Below, in pieces: positions 10,330 to 20,368 of a stretch of 64,000 bases of DNA. The notes below the pieces were generated by a model, which saw only the letters and a list, made by a program, of their open reading frames with translations, did not search any database and had not been told where the DNA came from. The position numbers and the translations under genes were made by a program. This DNA is from Woeseiaceae bacterium (lineage in GTDB: Bacteria > Pseudomonadota > Gammaproteobacteria > Steroidobacterales > Woeseiaceae): positions 36,513 through 100,512 of the forward strand of contig JANQPG010000109.1 in the NCBI GenBank assembly GCA_028289545.1. Reading direction: 5' to 3'. Numbering within the stretch: position 1 is the first letter of the stretch; each line of letters starts with the position of its first letter.

Positions 10330-11390
10330 TACGTGTTTCCCTTCATCAGTGGGCTGAAGAGCAGCAGCACGATAACAACCGGAGCCCCAATGACCGCGAG
10401 AATCATATTGAGGTGGAGGAAGTGCTGTTCCCAGGGAAGATGCACAACGGCATCGGCTGCGATCGCCAGCAGACCGCCCGCCAGCGCCGCTAACGGTATG
10501 AGGGGAAGTATTAGCGAGGTCCGTGCGATCGCGCGCGCGAAGTGCGGAACGATGAGCCCGATAAAGGTGATCGGGCCGCAATAAGCAGTGACGGGCGCAA
10601 CGAGCAGCACCACCGCGGCAAGCGTCTGCCAGCGCAGTCGCTGGACGTTTGTGCCCAGGCTACGCGCGTACGCTTCGCCCAGCATGAGAGAACTCAAGCC
10701 TTTAGCGCTGGCAATCGCAATGACCAGGCCGACGACGATGGGTGGCAGCATGAAGGTCAGGTCACCGAAGGTTGTGGATGCGAAAGTGCCGTCATTCCAT
10801 CCTGAATAAACCCGGCCGCCGATGCGGTTCGCAAAATGTGTGACGATGCTGACCAGGCCCTGCACCGTAAAGCCGAGCATCAGGCCTACGACCAGCAGCG
10901 TGATAGTCCCCACACGGCGCGACAGCGTGACCATCATCGCCGCAAAAACGGCTACGCCGATTAGAGCCCCAGTGGTAAGGCCAACCCCCTGGAACGCCGT
11001 CAGAAATGAAATGGCGACGGGTCCCGCAAACGCCGCTGCCGTGACGATGAGCGCGACGCCAAGTTGGCCGCCTGCGAGCAGACCAAGGGACCATGCGTCC
11101 GCCATCGGATTGCGGAACAATGCCTGCATCAGTACTCCGGACACGCCGAGTGCTGCGCCCGCAATCAACCCGGTCACAACACGTGGCAGGCGTAGGTTCT
11201 GAATGATCTGTGTGGCAACAGGATCACTTGCCGGCGAATAAAACACCTCGAACACACGATCGAGACCCAGCACAACCTGGCCGTAAGACAGTGTGAACAG
11301 ACTGACAGCGGCAATTGCTACCGCAAACACCGCGATCGCGGCCACGCCGGACCGGGGCCTTTGCGAGACGGCTTCGGCTGTCTGGTTCAT
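10329..11390 (-). CDS. FecCD-family ABC permease
   Basis: NLRLPRVVTGLIAGAALGVSGVLMQALFRNPMADAWSLGL; FIGLIVPHFAR. Confidence 0.95.
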   Translation of the reverse strand: MNQTAEAVSQRPRSGVAAIAVFAVAIAAVSLFTLSYGQVVLGLDRVFEVFYSPASDPVATQIIQNLRLPRVVTGLIAGAALGVSGVLMQALFRNPMADAWSLGLLAGGQLGVALIVTAAAFAGPVAISFLTAFQGVGLTTGALIGVAVFAAMMVTLSRRVGTITLLVVGLMLGFTVQGLVSIVTHFANRIGGRVYSGWNDGTFASTTFGDLTFMLPPIVVGLVIAIASAKGLSSLMLGEAYARSLGTNVQRLRWQTLAAVVLLVAPVTAYCGPITFIGLIVPHFARAIARTSLILPLIPLAALAGGLLAIAADAVVHLPWEQHFLHLNMILAVIGAPVVIVLLLFSPLMKGNT

Positions 11391-12598
11391 GGGCGTACCG
11401 TCTGGGTGTCCGGGCGGTAGTACACAAACGGCTCGTCCCTGACATCCGGGTGCAGCATCCGCACCATGTCGCCCAGGATCAGGTCCGGGCGAATCAGTCC
11501 CCTTTCGTAGACATCGAACGCGTCAGCTTCCGGTTTGGACATGCCGTCGCCGGCAAACAAGCACCCTTCGCGCCAGGCCTTGAAGTGTTGCAGTACGCTC
11601 GTGTCGTTGAAAGCAACGGAATGTGTGTCGCGTATGATCCAGCAATCGATATCACGGCCCTTGTCGAGCAGCACTTCTGTGCCGACCCGGACAAAATCGT
11701 CGATGCGGACATCATCGGGCTCTGCCAGCACATTGATGCCACCCGCGTCCCTTAGGAACGCTCCGTCCGCGTTCCTCACGGTAACCATCCAGCGTCCGCT
11801 GCCCCCGTACCAGGAGCTAAGAACTTTGCGGCGCGGACGGTCCGCGACAAGCGCCTTTAGCGCGGCGACGTTGTCTGCCACCATTGTGACAAACTCGTCC
11901 GCCTCGTCCTCCTTGCCGGCCATCATGCCAATCAGTCGGACGTAATCGACGGGGCCCATGTAGGTGAGCTCGGCCTCGAAGAAGATCGGCACAACCGGCA
12001 AGCCCAGGTCCTTTATCCGCTCGTAATGCTCCGCATGGCCCAGGTCCCCCATTACCATCAGGAAAACGTCAGGTTCCGATGCAATCAGCGGATCGATATT
12101 TGGCGGAGAATGCCAGCCGTAGCCGACTTGAGCGAGTTCTCCCGACCTCGCTCGCTCGCGGATATCGTCGTTGTAGTTCTTGACGCCACCCACCGCAACC
12201 AAGCGATCCTCGATGCCCAGGGCCGTGCTAATCGCCTCCAGGAACCCGTAGTTGACCGCAATTCGCTCCACCGGCGTTCGAACAACGACGGCGTCCGCCA
12301 GGTCGCCGGTCAGAGGAGGCGGTTCCTGGGTTCTTGGAACCAGCACGATTCTGGCGGTTCTGTCGTCACCCTGTGCCGCGCCACCCCAGCTGACCAGAGG
12401 CGCACGCAGATCGATGATTCGGTAGCCGTCGCGCTCGTAGGCCTTGAAGGTCTCGGCGTGATCGATGACCAGAGGCGTCGCATCCTTTGGTACGTCGCTC
12501 TCCACGATATCCCCTTTGGATACCACACCATCGTTGCTGCATGCAGCGACGCAGAGTAGCGCGGCCGCCAACATAGTCGTTGTCGCTCTGGAGCGCAT
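11387..12598 (-). CDS. ABC transporter substrate-binding protein (FecB/BtuF-like)
   Basis: Lipoprotein leader LLCVAACS; overlaps the permease gene by 4 bp; periplasmic-binding fold motifs. Confidence 0.85.
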   Translation of the reverse strand: MRSRATTTMLAAALLCVAACSNDGVVSKGDIVESDVPKDATPLVIDHAETFKAYERDGYRIIDLRAPLVSWGGAAQGDDRTARIVLVPRTQEPPPLTGDLADAVVVRTPVERIAVNYGFLEAISTALGIEDRLVAVGGVKNYNDDIRERARSGELAQVGYGWHSPPNIDPLIASEPDVFLMVMGDLGHAEHYERIKDLGLPVVPIFFEAELTYMGPVDYVRLIGMMAGKEDEADEFVTMVADNVAALKALVADRPRRKVLSSWYGGSGRWMVTVRNADGAFLRDAGGINVLAEPDDVRIDDFVRVGTEVLLDKGRDIDCWIIRDTHSVAFNDTSVLQHFKAWREGCLFAGDGMSKPEADAFDVYERGLIRPDLILGDMVRMLHPDVRDEPFVYYRPDTQTVRP

Positions 12599-12620
12599 GA
12601 AAACCCCTCCTGTTCGGTAA

Positions 12621-12645
12621 CGGGGAAGCCTGTGCGGCTTCCCCG
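12621..12645. terminator. Intercistronic hairpin (10-bp perfect stem, 5-nt loop)
   Basis: cggggaagcc-tgtgc-ggcttccccg between the TBDR stop and the binding-protein start; no T-tract on the minus strand, so possibly an attenuator or RNA-stability element. Confidence 0.55.
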
Positions 12646-12688
12646 CTTTGTTGAATATCAGGTTGATCGTCGACTCAAAATCGTCAAC

Positions 12689-14998
12689 TCAGAATCGCCA
12701 GCGCAACGTCGCGCGTGCAAGCCTCGGCACGCCGGGCGACACATGCGTCACCGCTGTCCTCGATCCTCCAAAGAAGAAGAAATACTCATCGTCCAGCAGG
12801 TTCGTAATCGAAACATCGACCGTAAGGTTGTCGTTCGCCGGTAAAGCAAAGGTCGCCGAAGCCCCAAGCAGGTCGTAGCTACCCGTCTTAACCGAGTTGG
12901 ACAGATCCACGTAGTAGTCGTCGTACCACTCGTAGGTCATGCGGGCGGTGACCCAATTGGTCAGTTCGTGCTCCAACTCAACGTAGAACATGTGCTCGGG
13001 GACACCGGTCGGCGTCACGCCGGAGAAGTCCACGTCCGGCGCGCCGAAACTGCCGGCAATGATGAGTTCGTCCCATTCCGGATCCACGTAGGTGTACGTG
13101 AAAACGCCGCTGGTGCGTTCTGTCGGTCGGAACCGTAGCGCTGCCTCCAGCCCACGACTGGAGTACTTTTGGCCGGTTGTCGCCAGTGTCGGCGGCCCGG
13201 TCAGGTCCGGGTTCGACACAAAAATCCGGCGATCTGTCTGTTCGAGGTAGAAGACCGCTGTCTCCCATTCGACATGGCCATTGGCCGTGCGCCCCTTCCA
13301 GCCGAGCTCATAGCTGTCGATAGTTGTCGGCTTTTCTTCTCGTGCGTAGCGATCCGGCTCCCATTGCCATACCGGTCCGAAATTCGAGTTGAAGCCGCGA
13401 CCGTAGCTGCCGTAGAGGATGCCGTTGTCGTAGCTGTAACTCAGCGATGCTTTCGGCGTAACGGCATCGGCATCGCCCGTAGCCTGCTGGTCGACCGGTT
13501 GGGTGCCAATAACGCTGAAGTCGACGTCGCGATCGAACTCGTCGTAACGCAGCCCCAGGGTCAAGGTCCAGTTTTTGGTCAGCGCTATTTCATCCTGAAT
13601 GAATGCGCCGTAAAACGTGTTGGTTGTGTCACCAACCGTGCGCAGTTCGCCGCGGACAAAACACGTGTTGTCGGGCGTATCGTTAACAACCTCCCCCGTC
13701 GAGTAGTCGATCAGAATCGCGTAAAAGCGAAAACCGCATTCACCGGTAAAGAACGGATCGATTTCGCCGCTCCAGCGATCTTGCTCGTCGAGCTCCGTCC
13801 GTTCGCCGCTCAGGCCGGCTATGATCGAGTGACGGCCCGCTGTCCAGCTTGCGGTCGCTTCGCCGAACAAGACCTGTGCCTCATTCACTGACGCAAATCC
13901 GTTGACACCCATGATCGTGTTTTCAGGATCAAACTCGAAGAAGTCGTAGAAATTGAGAGAGGCGTCCGAATCGAATTGTCGTGCCTGGCCGGTGAACTGC
14001 AGCGTAAGTGATTCACTGACCCGATGTTCATACTTCACGGCACCAATCATTCCGTCGACGTCATTGTATGTAGGCAGCCAGCCGAGAAAGGTTTCTGCGC
14101 CGCCGCCGACGTCGACGATCGTCCCGTCCGCGAGCGTCGGAATCGCGCCCGGTACTTCAGCCTTGCGCTCGAAGTAAGTCAGGTACCCGTTCAGCGTGCC
14201 ACGATCGCCGACTGGAACCGTTCCCTTGAAAAAAATACTGGCCAATTCGCGTTGGCTGTGCTCTCTCCAACCTTCGAAATCTTCGTAGGTTGCGCTCAGC
14301 GAAATACCTGCGCCGCCGTCGAAGCTTCGATCCAGTTGCGCATCAAACCGCGTAAAACCCTCGTTGCCTACGCCTACCGCAACCTCCCCCCGATCTGAGG
14401 TGATCGACCGCGTTCGGTAATTGACGGCGCCGGCAATACCGCCGCGGCCGTACAGTGCCGATACCGGCCCGCGAACAATTTCTATCGTATCGATTGCAGC
14501 ATAGGGAACTTCATAGAGCAGGACCTCCTCGTCGGGGCCGACGAACGGTACGCCGTCGACCAGGGCGAGAAACGTGTCGTTGCCGTGATTTCCGGTAATA
14601 CCGCGAATCGCTATGAACGGAAATTCCTCATTGTCGCCTTCGTTACGACGAAAGAAGACGCCGGGCACGCCACGAAATTCGTCGGTGCCGACGACAAAGC
14701 CTTTCTTACGCAGCTCGGCGGTTGATTGGACCGTTATCGAAGCGGCGGTTTCTAGCAGCGGTTTTCCGCGGCGGGTAGCCGTAACCACTATTTCATCGAG
14801 TTCGGTCGCTTCAGCGGCATTCGACGATTGCGCGAGCGCAGCATCAAGCGGCAGCATCGCCGTAATGGCGGCGGCTGCGACGCCGCCAAACATTTGGCTG
14901 GAGTTTTTCACTTTTGGACTCCCAAGACAGGTGCATGGACCAGGCGGACCACTCCTCGAAAGGGTGTAGCCCGCCGTCGTATCGGTACGTCTTGGCAA
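12689..14998 (-). CDS. TonB-dependent receptor
   Basis: TonB box DEIVVTATRR; plug VRGPVSALYGRGGIAGAVNYRTR; C-terminal aromatic LRWRF. Exact start uncertain. Confidence 0.93.
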   Translation of the reverse strand: MPRRTDTTAGYTLSRSGPPGPCTCLGSPKVKNSSQMFGGVAAAAITAMLPLDAALAQSSNAAEATELDEIVVTATRRGKPLLETAASITVQSTAELRKKGFVVGTDEFRGVPGVFFRRNEGDNEEFPFIAIRGITGNHGNDTFLALVDGVPFVGPDEEVLLYEVPYAAIDTIEIVRGPVSALYGRGGIAGAVNYRTRSITSDRGEVAVGVGNEGFTRFDAQLDRSFDGGAGISLSATYEDFEGWREHSQRELASIFFKGTVPVGDRGTLNGYLTYFERKAEVPGAIPTLADGTIVDVGGGAETFLGWLPTYNDVDGMIGAVKYEHRVSESLTLQFTGQARQFDSDASLNFYDFFEFDPENTIMGVNGFASVNEAQVLFGEATASWTAGRHSIIAGLSGERTELDEQDRWSGEIDPFFTGECGFRFYAILIDYSTGEVVNDTPDNTCFVRGELRTVGDTTNTFYGAFIQDEIALTKNWTLTLGLRYDEFDRDVDFSVIGTQPVDQQATGDADAVTPKASLSYSYDNGILYGSYGRGFNSNFGPVWQWEPDRYAREEKPTTIDSYELGWKGRTANGHVEWETAVFYLEQTDRRIFVSNPDLTGPPTLATTGQKYSSRGLEAALRFRPTERTSGVFTYTYVDPEWDELIIAGSFGAPDVDFSGVTPTGVPEHMFYVELEHELTNWVTARMTYEWYDDYYVDLSNSVKTGSYDLLGASATFALPANDNLTVDVSITNLLDDEYFFFFGGSRTAVTHVSPGVPRLARATLRWRF

Positions 14999-15331
14999 TC
15001 AGGGGGAAGCGCGGGCGCTGAAGTGCGGAAACGGCTCAGTCGATACGACTGTGGCGCCGGCCGTTTCCGACAGCGCCGCCGGGCGGATGGAGCGAGTTCG
15101 CGCAGAGTCGGCAAGGACGGTATCGCCGGAATCCAGCTGCTGGCAGATCCCGCAAGCATGAGAGGAGTCGTCCAGTGCATGGTCGTGGCAGTGCTCGGCG
15201 ATCGCGAGTTGCGCCCACAAAAGCGCTACGAGAATCGCCGATACGACCGTAGATTCCGAGGGTCTTGATTTGTGGAAGCCCTTAGACAATTTCGCGGCGA
15301 CGATGATATTCGAGAGAGCACCCGGAGACAT
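14999..15331 (-). CDS. Small exported His/Cys-rich protein, DUF2946-like
   Basis: ALLWAQLAIAEHCHDHALDDSSHACGICQQ; directly upstream of the TBDR. Confidence 0.6.
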   Translation of the reverse strand: MSPGALSNIIVAAKLSKGFHKSRPSESTVVSAILVALLWAQLAIAEHCHDHALDDSSHACGICQQLDSGDTVLADSARTRSIRPAALSETAGATVVSTEPFPHFSARASP

Positions 15332-15334
15332 GAA

Positions 15335-15351
15335 TGTTACGTTATAACGTT
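15335..15351. promoter_or_regulatory. Zur-like operator (site 1)
   Basis: TGTTACGTTATAACGTT, containing the perfect 12-bp palindrome ACGTTATAACGT; 16/17 identical to the site at 28521-28537. Confidence 0.6.
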
Positions 15352-15525
15352 TTTGGTTGATAGATCTATTCGGGATATACGAGTCGGTCCACCGGCGGTC
15401 TGGCCACCCTCTGCCCCCTCGACTCAGACCGTCTATAATGCGCTCGCCGAACGGCGGGAGGCATCAATTCCCGCCTTCCCTTTGACTAGACGCGCATCAG
15501 CGCGGAAGGACACCTGGCAAATATC

Positions 15526-16665
15526 GTGGATATCAGCGACGGCTTTGACGCAGGCAATATCGAGGTTCTGGACCTCAACGACCCCAGCGCGATTCAGCTC
15601 CGCATTCGCAAGGACGAAGGCGAGGATCACTACCAGTGGTTCCACTTCCGCGTGACCGGCGCACGTGGCGTGGACCTGAAGCTCGCGATCGTCAACGCGG
15701 GTGAAGCCAGCTACACCAAAGGCTGGGAGAACTACCGCGCCTGCGTGAGCTACGATCGCAGGACCTGGCGACGGGTGAGTTCAACCCGCTACGAGGATGG
15801 AACGCTGACCATTGCGTACACGCCCGAACAGGACGCGGTCTGGTTTGCCTACTTTGCTCCTTACTCGATCGAGCGGCATCACGATCTCATCGCGCGCTGT
15901 CTGGAGTCGTCGCTGGTGCGGCACGAGCTGCTCGGCCGTACCCTCGACGGGCAGGATCTCGACCTGCTCCGCGTGACCGAGGCTGGCGGCGAGCCGACCG
16001 AGGGTAAGAAACAGTGCTGGATTTTCGCCCGTCAACACCCCGGCGAGAGCATGGCTGAACACCTCGTGGACGGGCTGCTCGCGCGCCTGCTCGATTCATC
16101 CGATCCCACGTCGCGCGCGCTGCTGAACAAGGCCGATTTCTGGATCGTGCCCAACATGAATCCCGACGGCAGCCGGCGTGGTCATCTCCGGAACAATGCG
16201 GCCGGCGCCAATCTGAACCGTGAGTGGCTCGAGCCGACGATGGCTCGCAGTCCCGAGGTCTACCTGGCCCGCCAGAAAATGCAGGCCACCGGCCTCGATT
16301 TTGCCCTCGACGTCCACGGCGACGAGGCCCTGCCCTACAACTTCATCGCGGGGCCCGAAGGTGTCGAATCGGTCACGGAAGAGACGCGCGCGCTGCAGGC
16401 CGAGTTCGAAGCCGAACTCGCAGCGGCGAACCCGGACTTTCAGACCGAACATGGCTACCCCAAGGCCGAGATGGGAAAGGCGAACATGACAATGGCGACC
16501 AACTGGCTCGCTGATCACTTTGGTGCGCTGGCAATGACGCTGGAGATGCCCTTCAAGGACAATGCAAACCTGCCCGACGCGGAGTTCGGCTGGTCACCCG
16601 CGCGCTGTGAGCGGCTCGGTGAAGGGATCCTGACTGCGCTCTTGGGTGTGGTCGACCGGCTCTAG
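15526..16665 (+). CDS. M14-family zinc carboxypeptidase (cytosolic carboxypeptidase-like)
   Basis: RQHPGESMAEHLVDGLL, IVPNMNPDGSRRGHLRNNAAGANLNREW, DVHGDE. Confidence 0.92.
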   Translation: MDISDGFDAGNIEVLDLNDPSAIQLRIRKDEGEDHYQWFHFRVTGARGVDLKLAIVNAGEASYTKGWENYRACVSYDRRTWRRVSSTRYEDGTLTIAYTPEQDAVWFAYFAPYSIERHHDLIARCLESSLVRHELLGRTLDGQDLDLLRVTEAGGEPTEGKKQCWIFARQHPGESMAEHLVDGLLARLLDSSDPTSRALLNKADFWIVPNMNPDGSRRGHLRNNAAGANLNREWLEPTMARSPEVYLARQKMQATGLDFALDVHGDEALPYNFIAGPEGVESVTEETRALQAEFEAELAAANPDFQTEHGYPKAEMGKANMTMATNWLADHFGALAMTLEMPFKDNANLPDAEFGWSPARCERLGEGILTALLGVVDRL

Positions 16666-16667
16666 CG

Positions 16668-17174
16668 GTGTTCCCCGACTCACAGAATGGGGTCGCAAAA
16701 AAGATAAGAGTCACCAAACGAAAAGGAGCGCCTTACGTGAATACGGTTGTACGAGTTTTTGCCTTGCTCGGTATCCTCACCCTGCCCATCGCCGCGGTTG
16801 CTAGTGAAGATTCGAGCGACCTCATCCAAATGGGTGCCTACGTTGCCGCGGACGACATGGCGGCGTCCGAAACCTTCTACAAAACGCTGTTCGACCGCGA
16901 CCCCATCATCAAGCTTGATAATTTCATCGCATTTGACGTCGCCGGCGGCATATTCGCCATCGCCAGGCGCAAAGTTTACGCTCCCGGCTCTGTTCCCGGC
17001 ACAGGCGCAGTCCCGTATATCCACTCGACGGACCTCGCGGCGGTTCAGGCTCGCATTAAGAGAGCCACCGGCAGGGACGCACCAGAGATCATCGTTGAGC
17101 CGGGTATTCTCCTTCTCAAGATCACCGATCCAAACGGCCAACTGGTCGAATTCTTCTCGCTGACAGGAAGCTAG
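16668..17174 (+). CDS. Exported VOC/glyoxalase-fold protein
   Basis: Signal peptide then AAYVAADDMAASETFYKTLF-type VOC start and ITDPNGQLVEFFSL end; true start probably the internal GTG near 16737. Confidence 0.7.
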   Translation: MFPDSQNGVAKKIRVTKRKGAPYVNTVVRVFALLGILTLPIAAVASEDSSDLIQMGAYVAADDMAASETFYKTLFDRDPIIKLDNFIAFDVAGGIFAIARRKVYAPGSVPGTGAVPYIHSTDLAAVQARIKRATGRDAPEIIVEPGILLLKITDPNGQLVEFFSLTGS

Positions 17175-17235
17175 GGTCTTTTCATGAAAGCTAGTGGGCC
17201 GCTATCTACCCTATCGGCCAGCGGCAGTCCCGCCA

Positions 17236-19518
17236 TCACTTCGCTCCTTCGTTGACCGTCGTGTCGTAGCGTACGCCGTCCGGAACCGGAACCGCCTGCT
17301 GTACGCTTACGCCGTAGCTGCCCTTTGTTCGACGACTCGCATCGACGGCAACAAAAGCCGTGTATGCGGACATCAGCTGGTATTCGAGTGCTGTATCGCG
17401 GATCGTCGCCGCGAGCTCGCCATACGGGTCCTGCTGCCAGGTCTGTTTGTCGGCGTAGTCTGCAATCTTGAGGCGTGCCCAGAGCTTGGCGAGGTTTGCA
17501 TCTCCATCCTGGCGCCCACTAACGACGAACTGCCGCGTCTCACCTCCCGCGAGCCCCGATACGCTCACCGAGTCCACAATCCCTTGGTAAGTACCTGTGA
17601 CGAACACCGGCCGACCGACGAACAGATCGGGCAGCGTCGAAGGATACATGGACGACACCTGCATTCTGCCCCAGTCGATCGCAAGATCGGTCATTGCGGG
17701 ATGGCTGATGCGCTCGAAGAATGCGTCCATGATCTTCTTTCCCGAGTCGTCGAGGCCGAGATAGGCGACGGCGCCGCGGCCTTCTTTGGCCATGCGCTCC
17801 ATCAGGAAGCGATTTACCGAGTTACCAACGCCGAAGCTGAATATGCGTGCGTCGCCAACCAGGTCGTGTACGGCGCCAATAACGTCGGTCTCGTTGCCTA
17901 TATAGCCGTCGGTGAGAAAGGTCACGAACCGCAGTCGCTCAGGATCGTGCGGAAACTGCAGGGCCGCGCGCACGCCTTCGATCATCATCGTGCCGCCGTC
18001 ACCCGACAGACGCTGCACATACTCGCGCGCTGCCGCAATATTCTTCCGCGTCGCCGGCAACGGCGCATCGCCAAGCTGACTGGCATTGGATGAAAAACGG
18101 ATGATCTGGAATGTGTCACCTGGCTCGAGATTGTCGAGTGCGGCGAGGATCGCAGCCTTCGCCTGTTGCATTGGCCTGCCTCGCATCGACCCGGAACAGT
18201 CGAGGACAAACACCATCTCCATCGGCCTGCGCTCCAGGTTGCCGAGCGTTTCCGGCGGGTAGAGCATCATCGAGAAGTAGCTCTGGCCTGTCCGCGAGTC
18301 CTCCCAAGTCATCAGGTTCGAACGAAGCTCACTACCCGCGACTTTGAAATCGAGTACGAAGTCGCGATTCGGAATCACGGCTTCGTCGGCCAGCGATACT
18401 TCGACGATGCTCTCCGACACGCGTTCGCTAACGATGTCGTGCGTCGCGCGCAGACCCTCGATTTCAACGCCGGCGTCGATACGGAGATCGATGCTGATGT
18501 CGTGGCCCGAGCGCTCCTTGGGATCAAGATAGGTAACTGTAGTGCCAGTAGCGCGGGGTGTTACCCCGCGCGGTAATGCCCGAACGGGGTCCTTGCTGCC
18601 AGGTGGATTGAAGCGCGGCCCGACAACGGTCGGAAACACGAACGAGTACCAGCCGTCGACATACGTCAGCGTGTGAAAATAGCGGATGTCGACATCGATA
18701 GCCTTGCCCGGCTCAAGGTTGGCCACCTTCTGCTGGAAGATGTTCGGCCTCTGTTGCAGAAGCAGGCTCGCCTGGTAACCCTGGCGACGGGCTTCGTTGT
18801 ATATCGCCTTAGCTTCTTCCTTCTCTCGCAGGATGCCGCGAATGCGTCGCTCACCGATGATCATGACGAACTCGCTGACCGCGGCTTTCTCGGGTAGCGG
18901 GAATACGTACACGGCCTCGATCTTGGTCGAATATGGATTGGAGAAACTCTGCCGCACGTTCACCGAACCGATGTAGCCGTCGACGCTTGCCGTCACGGCT
19001 GTATGTTCGAGCGGCAAGGGAACACGCACGGGCGGCAGCCCCGGACCGTCGCTAACCAACGTCAGCATCGAGCCCGTGCCGGGCCGGTCGTCGTCGACCG
19101 TCGTTTCATCGGAGCGCGCAATGACCCAGACTTCCTCGCCGGCGTTGACGCGAGACAAGGTCTGGTCGGTGCCCTGCTGCCTCTCGAGCCAGCGTTGTCG
19201 ATCACTCTCAAACCGTCTCGCCAGCATGGCGTGGCTGCGCGCACGGAGCTGCCTGAGCTCGGCATCTTCGCTTTGCTCGCGGAGCCGGGAACCTCTTGCT
19301 GCCGTAACAACAACCTCCTCTATCTGCATGTCGCCTTCGCGCGCCGCCCCTGAAGCCCGCCCGTCGCCCGTGGGAAGCGGCGTGCCCTGCGGTTCGGGCG
19401 AGGTTGCAGCGCCGGGCTCCCTTGAGGCGTCGTAGTAACCGGATGCACAGGCGACGATAGTCATCGACGCGATAGTCACGAGCACTATTTTTGCGTGCTT
19501 CCAATGCGTGGCTTTCAT
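17236..19518 (-). CDS. VIT- and vWA-domain protein
   Basis: VIT region (VNVRQSFSNPYSTKIEAVYVFPLPEKAAVSEFVM) and vWA MIDAS VFVLDCSGSMRGRPM. Confidence 0.9.
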   Translation of the reverse strand: MKATHWKHAKIVLVTIASMTIVACASGYYDASREPGAATSPEPQGTPLPTGDGRASGAAREGDMQIEEVVVTAARGSRLREQSEDAELRQLRARSHAMLARRFESDRQRWLERQQGTDQTLSRVNAGEEVWVIARSDETTVDDDRPGTGSMLTLVSDGPGLPPVRVPLPLEHTAVTASVDGYIGSVNVRQSFSNPYSTKIEAVYVFPLPEKAAVSEFVMIIGERRIRGILREKEEAKAIYNEARRQGYQASLLLQQRPNIFQQKVANLEPGKAIDVDIRYFHTLTYVDGWYSFVFPTVVGPRFNPPGSKDPVRALPRGVTPRATGTTVTYLDPKERSGHDISIDLRIDAGVEIEGLRATHDIVSERVSESIVEVSLADEAVIPNRDFVLDFKVAGSELRSNLMTWEDSRTGQSYFSMMLYPPETLGNLERRPMEMVFVLDCSGSMRGRPMQQAKAAILAALDNLEPGDTFQIIRFSSNASQLGDAPLPATRKNIAAAREYVQRLSGDGGTMMIEGVRAALQFPHDPERLRFVTFLTDGYIGNETDVIGAVHDLVGDARIFSFGVGNSVNRFLMERMAKEGRGAVAYLGLDDSGKKIMDAFFERISHPAMTDLAIDWGRMQVSSMYPSTLPDLFVGRPVFVTGTYQGIVDSVSVSGLAGGETRQFVVSGRQDGDANLAKLWARLKIADYADKQTWQQDPYGELAATIRDTALEYQLMSAYTAFVAVDASRRTKGSYGVSVQQAVPVPDGVRYDTTVNEGAK

Positions 19519-19943
19519 GTTGTACTCCTCGTTTCGGACTCCAGCGTGATCGTCGCATCCAGCGGACTGCCATCGCGGGTGGTTGCTGTCTTAAGTGTCA
19601 GTTCGAATTCAGGTTCGCCGTCGAGCATCAGGTGCAGTGTCGCAACACGCACACGGCCGCTCGGGAGGTTGGCCTCAAGCGAGAAGTCGGCGACGATGAC
19701 GCGCTCCGCGCGACCCGCTTCGATCGCGTCACGGTCGTAGTAAGGCACGTCGCCGAAAGCGACGGAATCGCCGTTCTCGACGCCGACAATTGTTGTTACG
19801 CCGTTAGCGTCCGCAAGTTCAAACTGCCAGGCGGCAACCGGTTCGTCCACGCTTAGGTACACGTCGACGGCAACAAAACGCGGCGCGGCATGACCGACGA
19901 CCGGCAGCAGGACAAAAAGAACAAGCAGCAGTCCACGCATCAC
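19515..19943 (-). CDS. Small exported cohesin-like protein
   Basis: Signal peptide; VAVDVYLSVDEPVAAWQFELADANGVTTIVGVENGD...YYDRDAI...LPSGRVRVATLHLML; 4-bp overlaps with both neighbours. Confidence 0.55.
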   Translation of the reverse strand: MMRGLLLVLFVLLPVVGHAAPRFVAVDVYLSVDEPVAAWQFELADANGVTTIVGVENGDSVAFGDVPYYDRDAIEAGRAERVIVADFSLEANLPSGRVRVATLHLMLDGEPEFELTLKTATTRDGSPLDATITLESETRSTT

Positions 19944-20326
19944 GAGTCGTCTCCGTTGAGGCTTACGATGCTGGCCGCGAATGCATCGAGATCGTCCTGC
20001 GTCAGCTCATGCCCGTCGCGCGCCAATGCGAGCACGTCGGCGATATCGACCTGCCCCGAGCCGTCTACGTCGGTAAAGAGGTCGCTGCGGGTCGGCGCGG
20101 GATCATAGTTCGAGATCGAGAGGACAATGCCGACCATCGCGACGGCCGCGACGGCTGCCCAGGCGCGGCGCCTGGGTGCCGGCTTGCGAGTCGAGAAGTG
20201 CTCTGCGGCCGTCGCCGCGAGCTCGCGATCGACGCGTCGTGTGATTACGTCGGCCGGTAGCTCCCGGCTCTTGAGCGCGGCAACGAGCTCGGCGGGCAAA
20301 TCGTCAATGTCGTCGTGGTCTGTCAT
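19940..20326 (-). CDS. Single-TM protein with cytoplasmic N-terminus and C-terminal dockerin-like segment (possible anti-sigma)
   Basis: TM AAVAAVAMVGIVLSI, then LFTDVDGSGQVDIADVLALAR (dockerin/EF-hand loop). Confidence 0.65.
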   Translation of the reverse strand: MTDHDDIDDLPAELVAALKSRELPADVITRRVDRELAATAAEHFSTRKPAPRRRAWAAVAAVAMVGIVLSISNYDPAPTRSDLFTDVDGSGQVDIADVLALARDGHELTQDDLDAFAASIVSLNGDDS

Positions 20327-20368
20327 TGCTGGTCCTCGGAGATGTAACGCGGCAGGCGCCCGAAAGGT

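Noticed and set aside
17194-18093. 299-aa + strand ORF
   Set aside because: Antisense to the VIT/vWA gene.
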